Shown here: positions 48,401 to 55,603 of the stretch, piece by piece
How the letters are laid out: every line of letters begins with the position of its first letter
Numbering within the stretch: the first letter of the stretch is position 1
Assembly: GCA_020854055.1 (NCBI GenBank)
Contig: JADZGD010000114.1
Coordinates: forward strand, 45,880-109,879
Reading direction: 5' to 3'
Length of the DNA: 64,000 bases
Source of the DNA: Bryobacterales bacterium
GTDB lineage: Bacteria; Acidobacteriota; Terriglobia; Bryobacterales; Bryobacteraceae
Position numbers and translations under genes: made by a program
Notes under the pieces: model-generated
What the model saw: the letters and a program-made list of their open reading frames with translations, nothing else
Database searches by the model: none
What the model was told of the DNA's origin: nothing

Positions 48401-48601
48401 CTGGACCTGCCAGTCTTCGCCTACGGCGGAAGGGCCGACCCGAACGTCGCGCCGCATCACCTGGAGGCGTGGCGCGAACAGACCCGCGGCCGGTTCTACA
48501 GCCGCCAGTTCCAGGGTGGCCACTTCTACTTGCGCAGCGCCGAACGGGAGTTCCTCGAATCCCTCGCGCACGACCTGCAACTGATCGGCGCGAAGATCTA
48601 A
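45455..48601 (+). CDS. Two GT4 glycosyltransferases fused to a type II thioesterase
   Basis: 1048 residues. First GT-B unit at 1-365: GGSTR near the N-terminus, NPCAVKG at 185-191, and the E-x7-E motif in WYEGFGLIAMEA (E256, E264). Second unit at 376-765: FGGGDKSNR, NPCAVKG at 585-591, and WAEARSRIVVEA (E656, E664). The two are clearly duplicated. A linker leads to a thioesterase at about 812-1045: FCFPHAGGG (818-826), GHSMG with S888, D995 and H1023, all as in GrsT-type proofreading enzymes that clear carrier proteins. It follows the FkbH-carrier gene by 6 bases, so both act together. The full combination is new to me. A sensible reading: sugars are added to a carrier-bound or released glyceryl product. 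Confidence 0.9.
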   Translation: MRILLTANASYAPPKGGSTRANLVWLRQLASAGHQCVVVCPSLDGRHDRIEEDGIAYVRVHELARRTELLASEVNRFQPDWLLVSSEDVNQVLLGAANRLAPGRLIYLAHTPQFLPFGPESWSPNEAATEIIRQAAAVVVIGDHMASYVRRHAGCGAVVVRPNLYGLPPFPRFGRFGDGFALMINPCAVKGISIFVELAARFPHLQFAGLKGWGTTSADLALMAHYPNIRVLDTVAQIDEVFREASLLLMPSLWYEGFGLIAMEAMLRGLPVISSDSGGLTEAKQGTSFVIPVRAIESYEPVFDEARLPRPVLPPQDLNPWIDSLRALFTSRELYLQESERSREAGLRFMDSLSPGGLEPLLQSLKPSPAVAPRRALRILLAHNSLYYPAFGGGDKSNRMLMEALASRGHEVRVVARIETFGEQSHQQFLRELEKRQVTPGLIRQGVVHFRLNQVDVRTVTTNPQFRNYFAGEVREYDPDIIVTSTDDPAQLLFDVAVNAPRSRVVHLVRATIAVPFGPDSSAPSTARAEALRRADAIAGVSEYVARYVREYGRMDAVHVPISLMEPGDFPNLGGFENDFVTLVNPCAVKGIDIFLQLAARMPDVRFAAVPTWGTNAGDLERLRSLPNIEIIPPFDRVADLMRRTRVLLVPSLWAEARSRIVVEAMAFGLPVVASDIGGIPEAKLGVPYLLPVKPITRYRAAVDENMVPVAEVPEQNVEPWRVVLDELVSDPEHYARIAQQGRQAALQYIRNLSVEPFEQLLERVARTPKRSAPAVHTTASALTADKQRLLALRLKQRAGQTWFPGLLEAPAGKLRLFCFPHAGGGAAAIRGWRPALAAEAFTVPVMLPGRESRIQEAPVDDLHQLVELIGSAMESHLRQPYAFFGHSMGAAIAFELIRLFRAHHLPLPRALFVSAARAPQFRSGWTPPPEPGDEELIAQLRRLDGVPAEALNEPQALKLLLPPLRADTRLYRRYVYTPAEPLDLPVFAYGGRADPNVAPHHLEAWREQTRGRFYSRQFQGGHFYLRSAEREFLESLAHDLQLIGAKI

Positions 48602-48610
48602 CCGGCTTCG

Positions 48611-49633
48611 CTATGCCATGGCCGAGGCGCGCAGCAAGGTCTCGTGAACCAGCAACTCCTGCTCGGGCGTCACCGGTAATGGCGCATCGTCGCGCACCGC
48701 ATCGGCCAGTTCCATCAGGTCCGCCTCATAACGGTGAAACGGCGGAAGCGCCACCTTCTGCCGGCCCGCCCTGTAGGGACCGGCCGGCGAAGCGAGATCG
48801 ATTTCGAGCGCCGGCGGCTCGATCGGTTGAAGGGTCAGCGTGCCCCTGCTGCCAAGCACTTCGAAGGACCGGTGCGGCGATGCGCCCGGTTGCATCGTGG
48901 CGCTCGATATCAGCGCCATCGCCCGGGGATATTCAAGAACGGCGAGTGTATTGTCGCGCAGCGTGTCATCCACCGCGGCATCGTGCCGTAGAAATGGCGT
49001 CACCCTCTGCGGACGCCCCCAAAGCCGGACGATGGGGTCGACCAGGTGTCCGGCCAGCTCGAACATCTGGCCGCCGGGAAACTCGGCAAACCGCGCCCGG
49101 TCGGAGTTTGATACCTGGGTGTTCATCATGGCCCTGATCAGATACACATCGCCCAGCCAGCCGTTGCGAACCGCTTCAAAAGCGGCGGCAAACCCCGGGT
49201 GATGACGCCAGATATAGCCTGTCTGGACCTTGAGCTTCTTGCGGGCGGCGATCTCCAGAATCCCGCGAAACTCCGCCACCGTCGCAGCCGGAGCTTTTTC
49301 CAGATGCAGATGCTTGCCCGCTTGGACCACTTCGCGGCCCTGGCGGGCATGATCCCGCACCTGCGATTCCACCGCGATAATCCGGATTTCGGACGATTCG
49401 AGCAGGCGCTCCCTTGGAACGATATCCACTCCCAGCGCTTTGATCGCCCGAATCAGTCCAGGATCTTCCTCCGCCACCCCGACCAGACGGAACCGTGGCG
49501 ATCCGGAAAGCAGGCGAACCTTCGCCATGCCATGAGCATGGCTGGCGCCAATGATACCGGCCGGAATCGGTTCATTACCGGCTCGCAAAGCGGCCGCGCC
49601 CGCTCCGGCCGCCAGAAAGCTTCTACGATCCAT
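48611..49633 (-). CDS. Tat-exported Gfo/Idh/MocA-family oxidoreductase
   Basis: 340 residues with a twin-arginine signal (R3-R4 in RRSFLAAG). The Rossmann motif is GIIGASHAHG, near 26-35, and the EKAP segment holds the conserved Lys. The rest follows the family's substrate-domain pattern. It is distinct from the longer family member at 11.2 kb. It is convergent with the GT-thioesterase gene, 9 bases apart. Confidence 0.88.
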   Translation of the reverse strand: MDRRSFLAAGAGAAALRAGNEPIPAGIIGASHAHGMAKVRLLSGSPRFRLVGVAEEDPGLIRAIKALGVDIVPRERLLESSEIRIIAVESQVRDHARQGREVVQAGKHLHLEKAPAATVAEFRGILEIAARKKLKVQTGYIWRHHPGFAAAFEAVRNGWLGDVYLIRAMMNTQVSNSDRARFAEFPGGQMFELAGHLVDPIVRLWGRPQRVTPFLRHDAAVDDTLRDNTLAVLEYPRAMALISSATMQPGASPHRSFEVLGSRGTLTLQPIEPPALEIDLASPAGPYRAGRQKVALPPFHRYEADLMELADAVRDDAPLPVTPEQELLVHETLLRASAMA

Positions 49634-49660
49634 GAAACGATTCTAGCGCCAGTGCGCGTG

Positions 49661-50932
49661 TCAATCCTGATTGCGCAGCGGCCCGACGCCATACTCGCGA
49701 AGGCGGTATTGGAGCTTACGAATGCTCATCCCGAGCTGCTTGGCAGCCTTGGTGCGATTACCCGCGTTTGCGCGCAGCGCCTCCTCAATGGCTTTTCGCT
49801 CGATCTCCCGCCAGGAGGTCTCCGCGCGCGCCGCAAGATCGCACCGCAGATCGTCGAGCGTCACGCGTTGATCGCACAGCAGCGCGGTCCTCTCCATCAC
49901 GGCCTTGAGCTCTTCCAGGTTTGCCGGCCATGCGTACTCCATCAGAGCGTCTGCCACACTGGCCTCCAGTTCGGGCTTCTTCGCACCCCGGTGTATGGCG
50001 GCCGCCGATAGCAACTCCTCGGCAAGTGGCACGATGTCGCCGGGGCGCGCGCGCAGCGGTGGGATTTCGATTCGCTGCCCGGCAAGCAGCGGCGGCAACC
50101 GGTCTGTTGGAGCATCGTCCAAAGCCAGGATCAAACGAACATGCGCCAACACCTGGCGTTTGCCGCCCGAGCGAACAAACGTGCCTGTCTGCGCAAAGCG
50201 GACAAGCTGTTCGCTGTGCCGTGGTGACAGGTGCCCGGCATCGGAAAGAAAAAGCGTACCGCCGTGCGCCAGCTCTACCGGCCCCATCTCGAATTCCGGC
50301 TCCTCGCATCCGAAAAGCGCAACGCCGGATCCCGCCACCACGGACAGGAACAGCCCTTTATCGGAACGGCTCTGCTGGTGGATCATGTATGCCATCAGCT
50401 CGAACATGCTCCCGCGCTCCCCGGTCAACAGCAGCGGGGACGAACTCGCGGCTGCCGCCCGTAGTTCGCCGGCAAGAGCCTCCCCCCGCGGATCCGCCGG
50501 ATGGAGGATTGCCTTTAACGGGTGGAGTTCCGCGCTGTAGCGGCATTTCCACCGTTGCGCGTGCGCATCGCGCCGGCGCTGCAACGCCGCGGCCAGCGTA
50601 TCGTGCAAGTACCTTTCGGCCACCGGCGAGCGAAACAGCACCCCATCGCTGCCCAACATCGCCGCCCGTTGGCAGTGCTCGCTCCGCGCGGACGTCACCA
50701 CCACGACGGCCGCGGCTGGTTGCTCGCGTTCGGCCCAACGAATCACTCCCTTCGCGTCGGCATCGGCAAGTTCGACCGCCGTCAGAATCAGGTGGAATGA
50801 ACTCTCTTGCGCTATTTCGAGAGCGTCGGCAAGACGTTCCGCCGCCACCACCTGAAATCCAAACCGAGGCAGTGTGGACTGCAACATCTGGCGGAACTCA
50901 GGATCATGATCGATGACGAGAATGCGGTCCAT
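49661..50932 (-). CDS. Degenerate NtrC-like regulator (dead receiver and ATPase, intact Fis HTH)
   Basis: 423 residues in NtrC layout: receiver (1-115), AAA-like domain (135-350), Fis-type helix-turn-helix (378-415; EALRANAGNRTKAAKQLGMS). Key residues are missing. The receiver phosphoacceptor is Ala52 (LTAVELAD) and the conserved Lys is Ser102. Walker A reads GERGSMFE at 171-178, without Lys. Walker B reads FLSDAG instead of FLDE. No GAFTGA loop is present. It should therefore not hydrolyse ATP or remodel sigma-54, but may still bind DNA. The frame is open and coding bias is normal, so I take it as a functional, repurposed regulator rather than a pseudogene. Confidence 0.85.
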   Translation of the reverse strand: MDRILVIDHDPEFRQMLQSTLPRFGFQVVAAERLADALEIAQESSFHLILTAVELADADAKGVIRWAEREQPAAAVVVVTSARSEHCQRAAMLGSDGVLFRSPVAERYLHDTLAAALQRRRDAHAQRWKCRYSAELHPLKAILHPADPRGEALAGELRAAAASSSPLLLTGERGSMFELMAYMIHQQSRSDKGLFLSVVAGSGVALFGCEEPEFEMGPVELAHGGTLFLSDAGHLSPRHSEQLVRFAQTGTFVRSGGKRQVLAHVRLILALDDAPTDRLPPLLAGQRIEIPPLRARPGDIVPLAEELLSAAAIHRGAKKPELEASVADALMEYAWPANLEELKAVMERTALLCDQRVTLDDLRCDLAARAETSWREIERKAIEEALRANAGNRTKAAKQLGMSIRKLQYRLREYGVGPLRNQD

Positions 50933-51418
50933 ATCGAATCAGAAAACATCGAAACCCCAGTGCATACTTCCGCAAGAATGTCTTTGCGGTGAAAAGATGA
51001 TCCGGCGCGCGAACCGGCCACCGATTAATGCCGCCGCGCGGCCGGGGGCGCGCTGCTGGAACAACACGGAAGACCCCGAAAGACAACAATAAACCCTGCC
51101 GCGTGTTTCGGTCGGCAAAGCGTTGCCGGGATGGATTCGAACCAGTCCGTTCGCCAGCCATTTCTGATCTTCAGCGCGCTGCATCGCGTGGAATCATTAC
51201 AAGCATACACGGACATTAGTTTCTTTAGTTACATTTTTCTTTTATTTTGCCCGTTTATCCGTATAATCGATCAAGCTACGCAAGAATTGCATAATTGCCG
51301 GAAACGAGAGGTATCGGATCTCGATATAACTGGTAGCTCAGGCCATATGGTGACAACTCGGCCCGCTCACTCCGGGGTGACCGGCGTCACACCAAAACGG
51401 CGGTCAAGCTGCGAAAAT
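50933..51418. other. 486-base intergenic region between the NtrC-like and radical SAM genes
   Basis: I see no supported gene. The first 250 bases are GC-rich with only short spurious frames. Bases about 51190-51300 are markedly AT-rich and hold a promoter-like TATAAT. The rest would be a leader of about 145 bases for the radical SAM gene, with the inverted repeat GTGAC-CGGC-GTCAC near 51376-51389. Confidence 0.5.
51262..51267 (+). promoter_or_regulatory. -10 box of the radical SAM gene
   Basis: TATAAT in an AT-rich island; no clear -35. Transcript start near 51274 would leave a leader of about 145 bases. Confidence 0.4.
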
Positions 51419-52495
51419 ATGACCATGAGGAGCTTCGATGACGCCCCCTTCCTGGTGATTTGGGAAACTACGCAGGCCTGCGAACTGGCGTGCCTGCACT
51501 GCCGTGCGTCGGCCCAGCCATGGCGCAACCCTCTGGAATTGTCGACCGGCGAGGCCATGTCTCTTCTGGACGAGATTCGCTCGATGGGCGATCCGCTGAT
51601 GGTTTTTACTGGCGGTGATCCTTTGAAACGCCCCGATCTGTTCGAACTGCTCCAATACAGCAGTGGGATCGGCCTTCGCACCACCGTAACCCCAAGCGCC
51701 ACCGGACTGCTGGACGCCGCCGCCATCGAAGGGTTTGTGCGTGCGGGCGTAGCCCGGATGGCCGTCAGCCTGGATGGACCCGACCGCGCATCGCACGACG
51801 GATTCCGCCGCGTCAACGGATCGTTCGACCGCACACTGTTCGCCTTGAATCACGCCCGCGCCATCGGATTGCCGACACAGGTCAATTCGACCGTAACCCG
51901 TCACAACATGAACCGGTTGCAGGAACTGGCGGACATTGTTCGGGATTCTGAAGCGAGGCTGTGGAGCGTCTTTTTCCTGGTGGTAACCGGCCGCGCCGCC
52001 AAAGGCGACGACCTGACGGCCGACGAATATGAAGAGGTCTTCGAATTTCTCTACCGCACCTCGAAGACCGCTCCGTTCGACATCAAGACCACCGAGGCCC
52101 AGCACTACCGCCGCTATGTGGCGCAACAGCGCAAGACCGAGGGCGGCCCGAAGGCGGCAGCGCAGGCTGGCGGCGACGTGATCCAGCGGCAGGCCGGCAT
52201 CAACGACGGCAAGGGGTTCGTGTTCATTTCCCACACCGGAGAGATCTTCCCCAGTGGATTTCTGCCCGTCACCGCCGGCAATGTGCGCACCCAGTCGCTG
52301 GCCGACGTCTACCGCAATGCACCGTTATTCCGTGAGCTTCGCAGTCCCTCAAAACTCGGCGGCAAATGCGGCGCCTGTGAGTTCCGTAACCTGTGCGGCG
52401 GTTCCCGCTCACGCGCCTATGCGCTCACCGGCGACTACCTGGCATCCGATCCGCGGTGCAGTTACATTCCCAAGTCAGCCGCGGTGGGCGCCTGA
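51419..52495 (+). CDS. Radical SAM/SPASM protein (TIGR04053-like)
   Basis: 358 residues. The radical SAM cluster is C21-x3-C25-x2-C28 (CELACLHC) after VIWETTQA. GGDPLKRPDL and SLDGPD follow as in the AhbC/NirJ and SPASM groups. The C-terminal SPASM-type cysteines are in CGACEFRNLCGG and a later DPRC. The sequence best fits a family I know as TIGR04053, related to heme-modifying and peptide-modifying radical SAM enzymes; its substrate is not established. I chose the ATG at 51419; a second ATG follows two codons later, and an upstream in-frame extension is not family-like. No precursor peptide or heme gene was seen beside it. Confidence 0.85.
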   Translation: MTMRSFDDAPFLVIWETTQACELACLHCRASAQPWRNPLELSTGEAMSLLDEIRSMGDPLMVFTGGDPLKRPDLFELLQYSSGIGLRTTVTPSATGLLDAAAIEGFVRAGVARMAVSLDGPDRASHDGFRRVNGSFDRTLFALNHARAIGLPTQVNSTVTRHNMNRLQELADIVRDSEARLWSVFFLVVTGRAAKGDDLTADEYEEVFEFLYRTSKTAPFDIKTTEAQHYRRYVAQQRKTEGGPKAAAQAGGDVIQRQAGINDGKGFVFISHTGEIFPSGFLPVTAGNVRTQSLADVYRNAPLFRELRSPSKLGGKCGACEFRNLCGGSRSRAYALTGDYLASDPRCSYIPKSAAVGA

Positions 52496-52500
52496 AAACG

Positions 52501-53964
52501 TTACTTTCGTCCACCAGCCCACAACATCGCGTTATAAACCAGTTTCCGGTACATCGGATCGCGGTGGGAGCCCGGGCCATGTCCCGGTGTGATCACGACG
52601 ACACGAGACTTGCTATAAGCGCTGATCCAGCCCACCACTTTGTCGCTATACGGACTGTCACAGGTCAAAATCGGTGTTGAGGTGTCCGAGATCCATTTGC
52701 CTTTGTATGCTTCATCGTCGAACAGCATCGTCGAAACACCCTCGAGGACCGGGTGCTTGCCGGAGGGCCGGATTCTGAGGTCGATCCCCTCCTTCCACTT
52801 GGTGCGCGGATGTCCGGGCTCGTCGTGAAGGAAATACTTGGCGCCCACAACCTCTTTCCACCACCACTCCCAACTGTTGTAGTCGGCAATCGCATGGTGC
52901 AACACCACCAGGCCCTTGCCGCTCTCGACGAATTCCCTCAGATGCTGCCGCTGCGGCTCACCGATCTCTTCACTGAGATCGTAGAGCACAAGCACGTCGG
53001 TACTCCGGCGGAAATCGTTACGGAAGGCGGTGGGATGAGGTTCCACCACCGTACGGATCCCTTCCCGCTGATCAAACATCGTGTAGAAAGAGGGTGCATG
53101 GCTGTGGCCGCCGGTTACCACCAATACCCGCAATGGCGGCTTGGTCTCCCGGATCACCGCTGGCGCAACACCTCCGGTAGCGGCCCACTCGACGCCACGG
53201 GCAAAACTTTGCTCAAAGCCGGGTATCTGAATGGCCGAAACATCGTGACCGAGGGTGGTATGAAATGTCCGGCCGGAACCGTACTTAACGGTCCACATTA
53301 CCGGAATGTCCTTGCCGACGCCTCCCCGTGATGCATCGTCGAAGGCGGTGGCTACCACGTGGATCTCGGGCGACAGTTTAAGCTTGTGATACAACTCGTC
53401 GTTGGTCTCAAACTCCGCCGGCAGATCCCTGGCCACGGGATGATTCCTATCGGCGAAGACGACGTTGAAATAACCGCGCGGCGCGTGGCTGGTCCCCCGA
53501 ACCCAGGCGCCGCCGGTCATCTCGAACCACTCTTTCCAGGGAGCCTCCACAATACTTGTCGACACATGATGGTCGCCCAACACGGGCAGGTCCCCGAAGG
53601 CGTAATCGGCGGCATGCACCACCACCAGGCCCTTGCCGGAATGAACGAAATCGGCAATCGCCTTCTCGGTGGCGGCGCCCAGCCGTGGCCCGTTATAGTC
53701 GGAAACGATCACCTGGTAGGCAGCCAGGGTACCCGCGGTGATGCCTGCCGGCTCTTCTTCCACCCGCACGTCGAAGCGGCCGGTATCGATTAAGACCTTC
53801 TTTAATGCGGGCGTGGTGGTACGCCAGTCGTGGTTGTTCCGGCCAGAGAGAATCAGCACCCGGATCTGGCCCGGATGAAAAAGCGCGAGGGTACTCTGAC
53901 CGGCCAGCGGAACGGCGGCCAGCAGGCCAAGGAGCGAAGCGAAACGCAAGTTGTTTGATTTCAT
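52501..53964 (-). CDS. Secreted protein with two ThuA-like domains
   Basis: 487 residues with a signal peptide (1-22). Two class-I-amidotransferase-like ThuA domains lie in tandem: the first starts at VLILSGRNNHDW (about 36) and the second at VLVVTGGHSHAP (about 280). Each has a GKGLVVxHxA strand (HSGKGLVVVHAAD, ESGKGLVVLHHAI). The domain is linked with trehalose/sugar use in rhizobia, but its biochemistry is poorly defined. It is convergent with the radical SAM gene, 5 bases apart. Confidence 0.85.
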   Translation of the reverse strand: MKSNNLRFASLLGLLAAVPLAGQSTLALFHPGQIRVLILSGRNNHDWRTTTPALKKVLIDTGRFDVRVEEEPAGITAGTLAAYQVIVSDYNGPRLGAATEKAIADFVHSGKGLVVVHAADYAFGDLPVLGDHHVSTSIVEAPWKEWFEMTGGAWVRGTSHAPRGYFNVVFADRNHPVARDLPAEFETNDELYHKLKLSPEIHVVATAFDDASRGGVGKDIPVMWTVKYGSGRTFHTTLGHDVSAIQIPGFEQSFARGVEWAATGGVAPAVIRETKPPLRVLVVTGGHSHAPSFYTMFDQREGIRTVVEPHPTAFRNDFRRSTDVLVLYDLSEEIGEPQRQHLREFVESGKGLVVLHHAIADYNSWEWWWKEVVGAKYFLHDEPGHPRTKWKEGIDLRIRPSGKHPVLEGVSTMLFDDEAYKGKWISDTSTPILTCDSPYSDKVVGWISAYSKSRVVVITPGHGPGSHRDPMYRKLVYNAMLWAGGRK

Positions 53965-54076
53965 GGTCCACCTGCAGTGGAAATCGTAGGATAATCAATT
54001 TGACAACGTTCCGGATAATGATACCCGGGACTCACGGGCGGCTCAGGCGCCGTACCCACAAAACGACGGAGTGCAC

Positions 54077-54718
54077 ATGGCAGACTTACAGCAACTTTAC
54101 GAGGCGGTTCTGAATGGCGACGCGAAATCGGCGGTCGCTGTAACCAAGGAAGCGTTGGCGGGAAACGTGGACCCCATGACGCTGGTCACTAAGTTCATGG
54201 TGCCGGCGATGGATGAGGTGGGGCGGCGGTTCGAGTGCGAAGAGTATTTTGTTCCCGAACTGCTGCTGGCAGCGCGCGCCATGAAGGGCTCGCTCGAGTT
54301 GATTCGCCCCTTGCTGACGGCCTCGGGAGCCGAACCAACCGGAAGGGTGGTAATCGGCACGGTAAAAGGCGACTTACACGACATCGGTAAGAACCTGGTT
54401 GGATCCTTGCTCGAAGGTGGTGGCTTCGAAGTTACCGACCTCGGGGCCGATGTGTCGCCGGAACGCTTCGTCGAGGCCATTCGTGCCCACAATGCGGACT
54501 TCATTTGCCTGTCGGCACTGCTCACCGTGACCATGCCGGCCATGAAAAACGTGATCGAGACGCTGAAATCCAGCGGTGTCCGCGACCAGGTCAAGGTCCT
54601 GGTGGGCGGGGCGCCGGTGACCCGCGAATATGCCGCCCAGATTGGAGCCGACGGCTACGCCGAAAACGCCAGCGCCGCGGTTCATTTGGCCCGGAGCCTG
54701 CTGCAACCGGCGGCTTGA
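54077..54718 (+). CDS. Corrinoid-binding protein of a methyltransferase system (MtbC-like)
   Basis: 213 residues. A helical cap domain (about 1-85) is followed by the B12-binding Rossmann domain with DLHDIGKN (D-x-H-x2-G, base-off His) near 100 and the GADVSPERF segment. Such proteins carry a methyl group between a substrate-specific MtaB/MttB-type enzyme and an acceptor. Neither partner enzyme is in the window. The start at 54077 follows CGGAG by 6 bases. A DUF1638 gene follows after a hairpin. Confidence 0.9.
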   Translation: MADLQQLYEAVLNGDAKSAVAVTKEALAGNVDPMTLVTKFMVPAMDEVGRRFECEEYFVPELLLAARAMKGSLELIRPLLTASGAEPTGRVVIGTVKGDLHDIGKNLVGSLLEGGGFEVTDLGADVSPERFVEAIRAHNADFICLSALLTVTMPAMKNVIETLKSSGVRDQVKVLVGGAPVTREYAAQIGADGYAENASAAVHLARSLLQPAA

Positions 54719-54745
54719 GAGCGCTGCACTCGGAAATGCTGAAAC

Positions 54746-54806
54746 AAAGATCGGCAGATAGCCCGCCAGGCGGGTGTACGCCCGCTGCGCTGTCTGTCGA
54801 TCTTTT
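54746..54806 (+). terminator. Long hairpin between the corrinoid and DUF1638 genes
   Basis: A 17-base arm from AAAGATCGGCAG pairs with CTGTCGATCTTT, with G-U pairs, and the enclosed part can form a second GC-rich stem (CCGCC/GGCGG or GCGGG/CCCGC). It ends in TTTT. It may stop or attenuate transcription into the DUF1638 gene. Confidence 0.5.
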
Positions 54807-54835
54807 GCTAAATCAATACCTTAGGCAGGTGTACC

Positions 54836-55582
54836 GTGCGCCTTAAGTTAATCAGTTGTGAAATTGTATTCCGTGAGATGTGCCACTTGCTGGCGGAGGC
54901 GGAGCACCGGGTAGATGTCGAGTTTCTTCCCAAAGGGCTGCATGACATCGGCGCCTCCAGTATGCGAAAAAGGCTCCAGCAGGCCATCGACGGCGTCGAG
55001 GCGCCCGAATACGACGCCATCCTGCTTGGCTACGGACTCTGCGGCATGGGGTTGGCCGGCCTGGTCACACGCCATATTCCCCTGGTAGTCCCCCGCGCGC
55101 ACGACTGCATCACACTCTTTCTCGGCAGTAAGCAGCGCTATGCCGACTATTTCGCCGACCACTCCGGCGTCTATTTCCGTACCACCGGCTGGTTGGAGCG
55201 TGCCGAAAACATGAACCAACTCCAGCAGTTCAGCATTCAAAGCAAGAGCGGCATGGGGATGTCCTACCCGGAGTTGGTGGAAAAATATGGCCAGGAAAAC
55301 GCCGATTACCTGTGGGAGCAGATCGGAGACTTCGTCCGTAACTACCGCCAGTTGACGTTCATCGAGATGGGCGTTGAACAGAACGGCCGCTTCGAGCAGC
55401 AGGCGCGCGCGGAAGCCGGAGAGCGGGATTGGAAATTCGAAAAGCTACGCGGAGATCTCGGCCTGCTGCGCCGGTTGGTAAACGCTCAGTGGGATCCGGA
55501 AGACTTCCTGGTAGTCAAACCCGGCGAGAAGATCGTCGTCCGCTATGACGACTCGATTATCGCCGCCGAACCGGCATCCTGA
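54836..55582 (+). CDS. DUF1638 protein, probable partner of the corrinoid protein
   Basis: 248 residues from a GTG start with AGGTG upstream. Cysteines in KLISCEIVFREMCH, LGYGLCGMG and RAHDC look conserved and could bind metal or a cluster. DUF1638 genes, as I recall, often sit next to corrinoid methyltransferase genes in methanogens and anaerobes, which matches the arrangement here. No biochemical role is known to me. Confidence 0.85.
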   Translation: MRLKLISCEIVFREMCHLLAEAEHRVDVEFLPKGLHDIGASSMRKRLQQAIDGVEAPEYDAILLGYGLCGMGLAGLVTRHIPLVVPRAHDCITLFLGSKQRYADYFADHSGVYFRTTGWLERAENMNQLQQFSIQSKSGMGMSYPELVEKYGQENADYLWEQIGDFVRNYRQLTFIEMGVEQNGRFEQQARAEAGERDWKFEKLRGDLGLLRRLVNAQWDPEDFLVVKPGEKIVVRYDDSIIAAEPAS

Positions 55583-55603
55583 AATCAGCCTGCCGCGGAA
55601 CCC

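Noticed and set aside
51120..51200. tRNA-like GGTTCGAATCC (T-loop signature) on the minus strand
   Set aside because: The flanking bases do not form a 5-pair T-stem, and no anticodon or acceptor stem fits. It is probably chance.
53997..54026. TTGACA followed by GATAAT upstream of the corrinoid gene
   Set aside because: The spacing between the two boxes is only about 8 bases, too short for a sigma-70 promoter.
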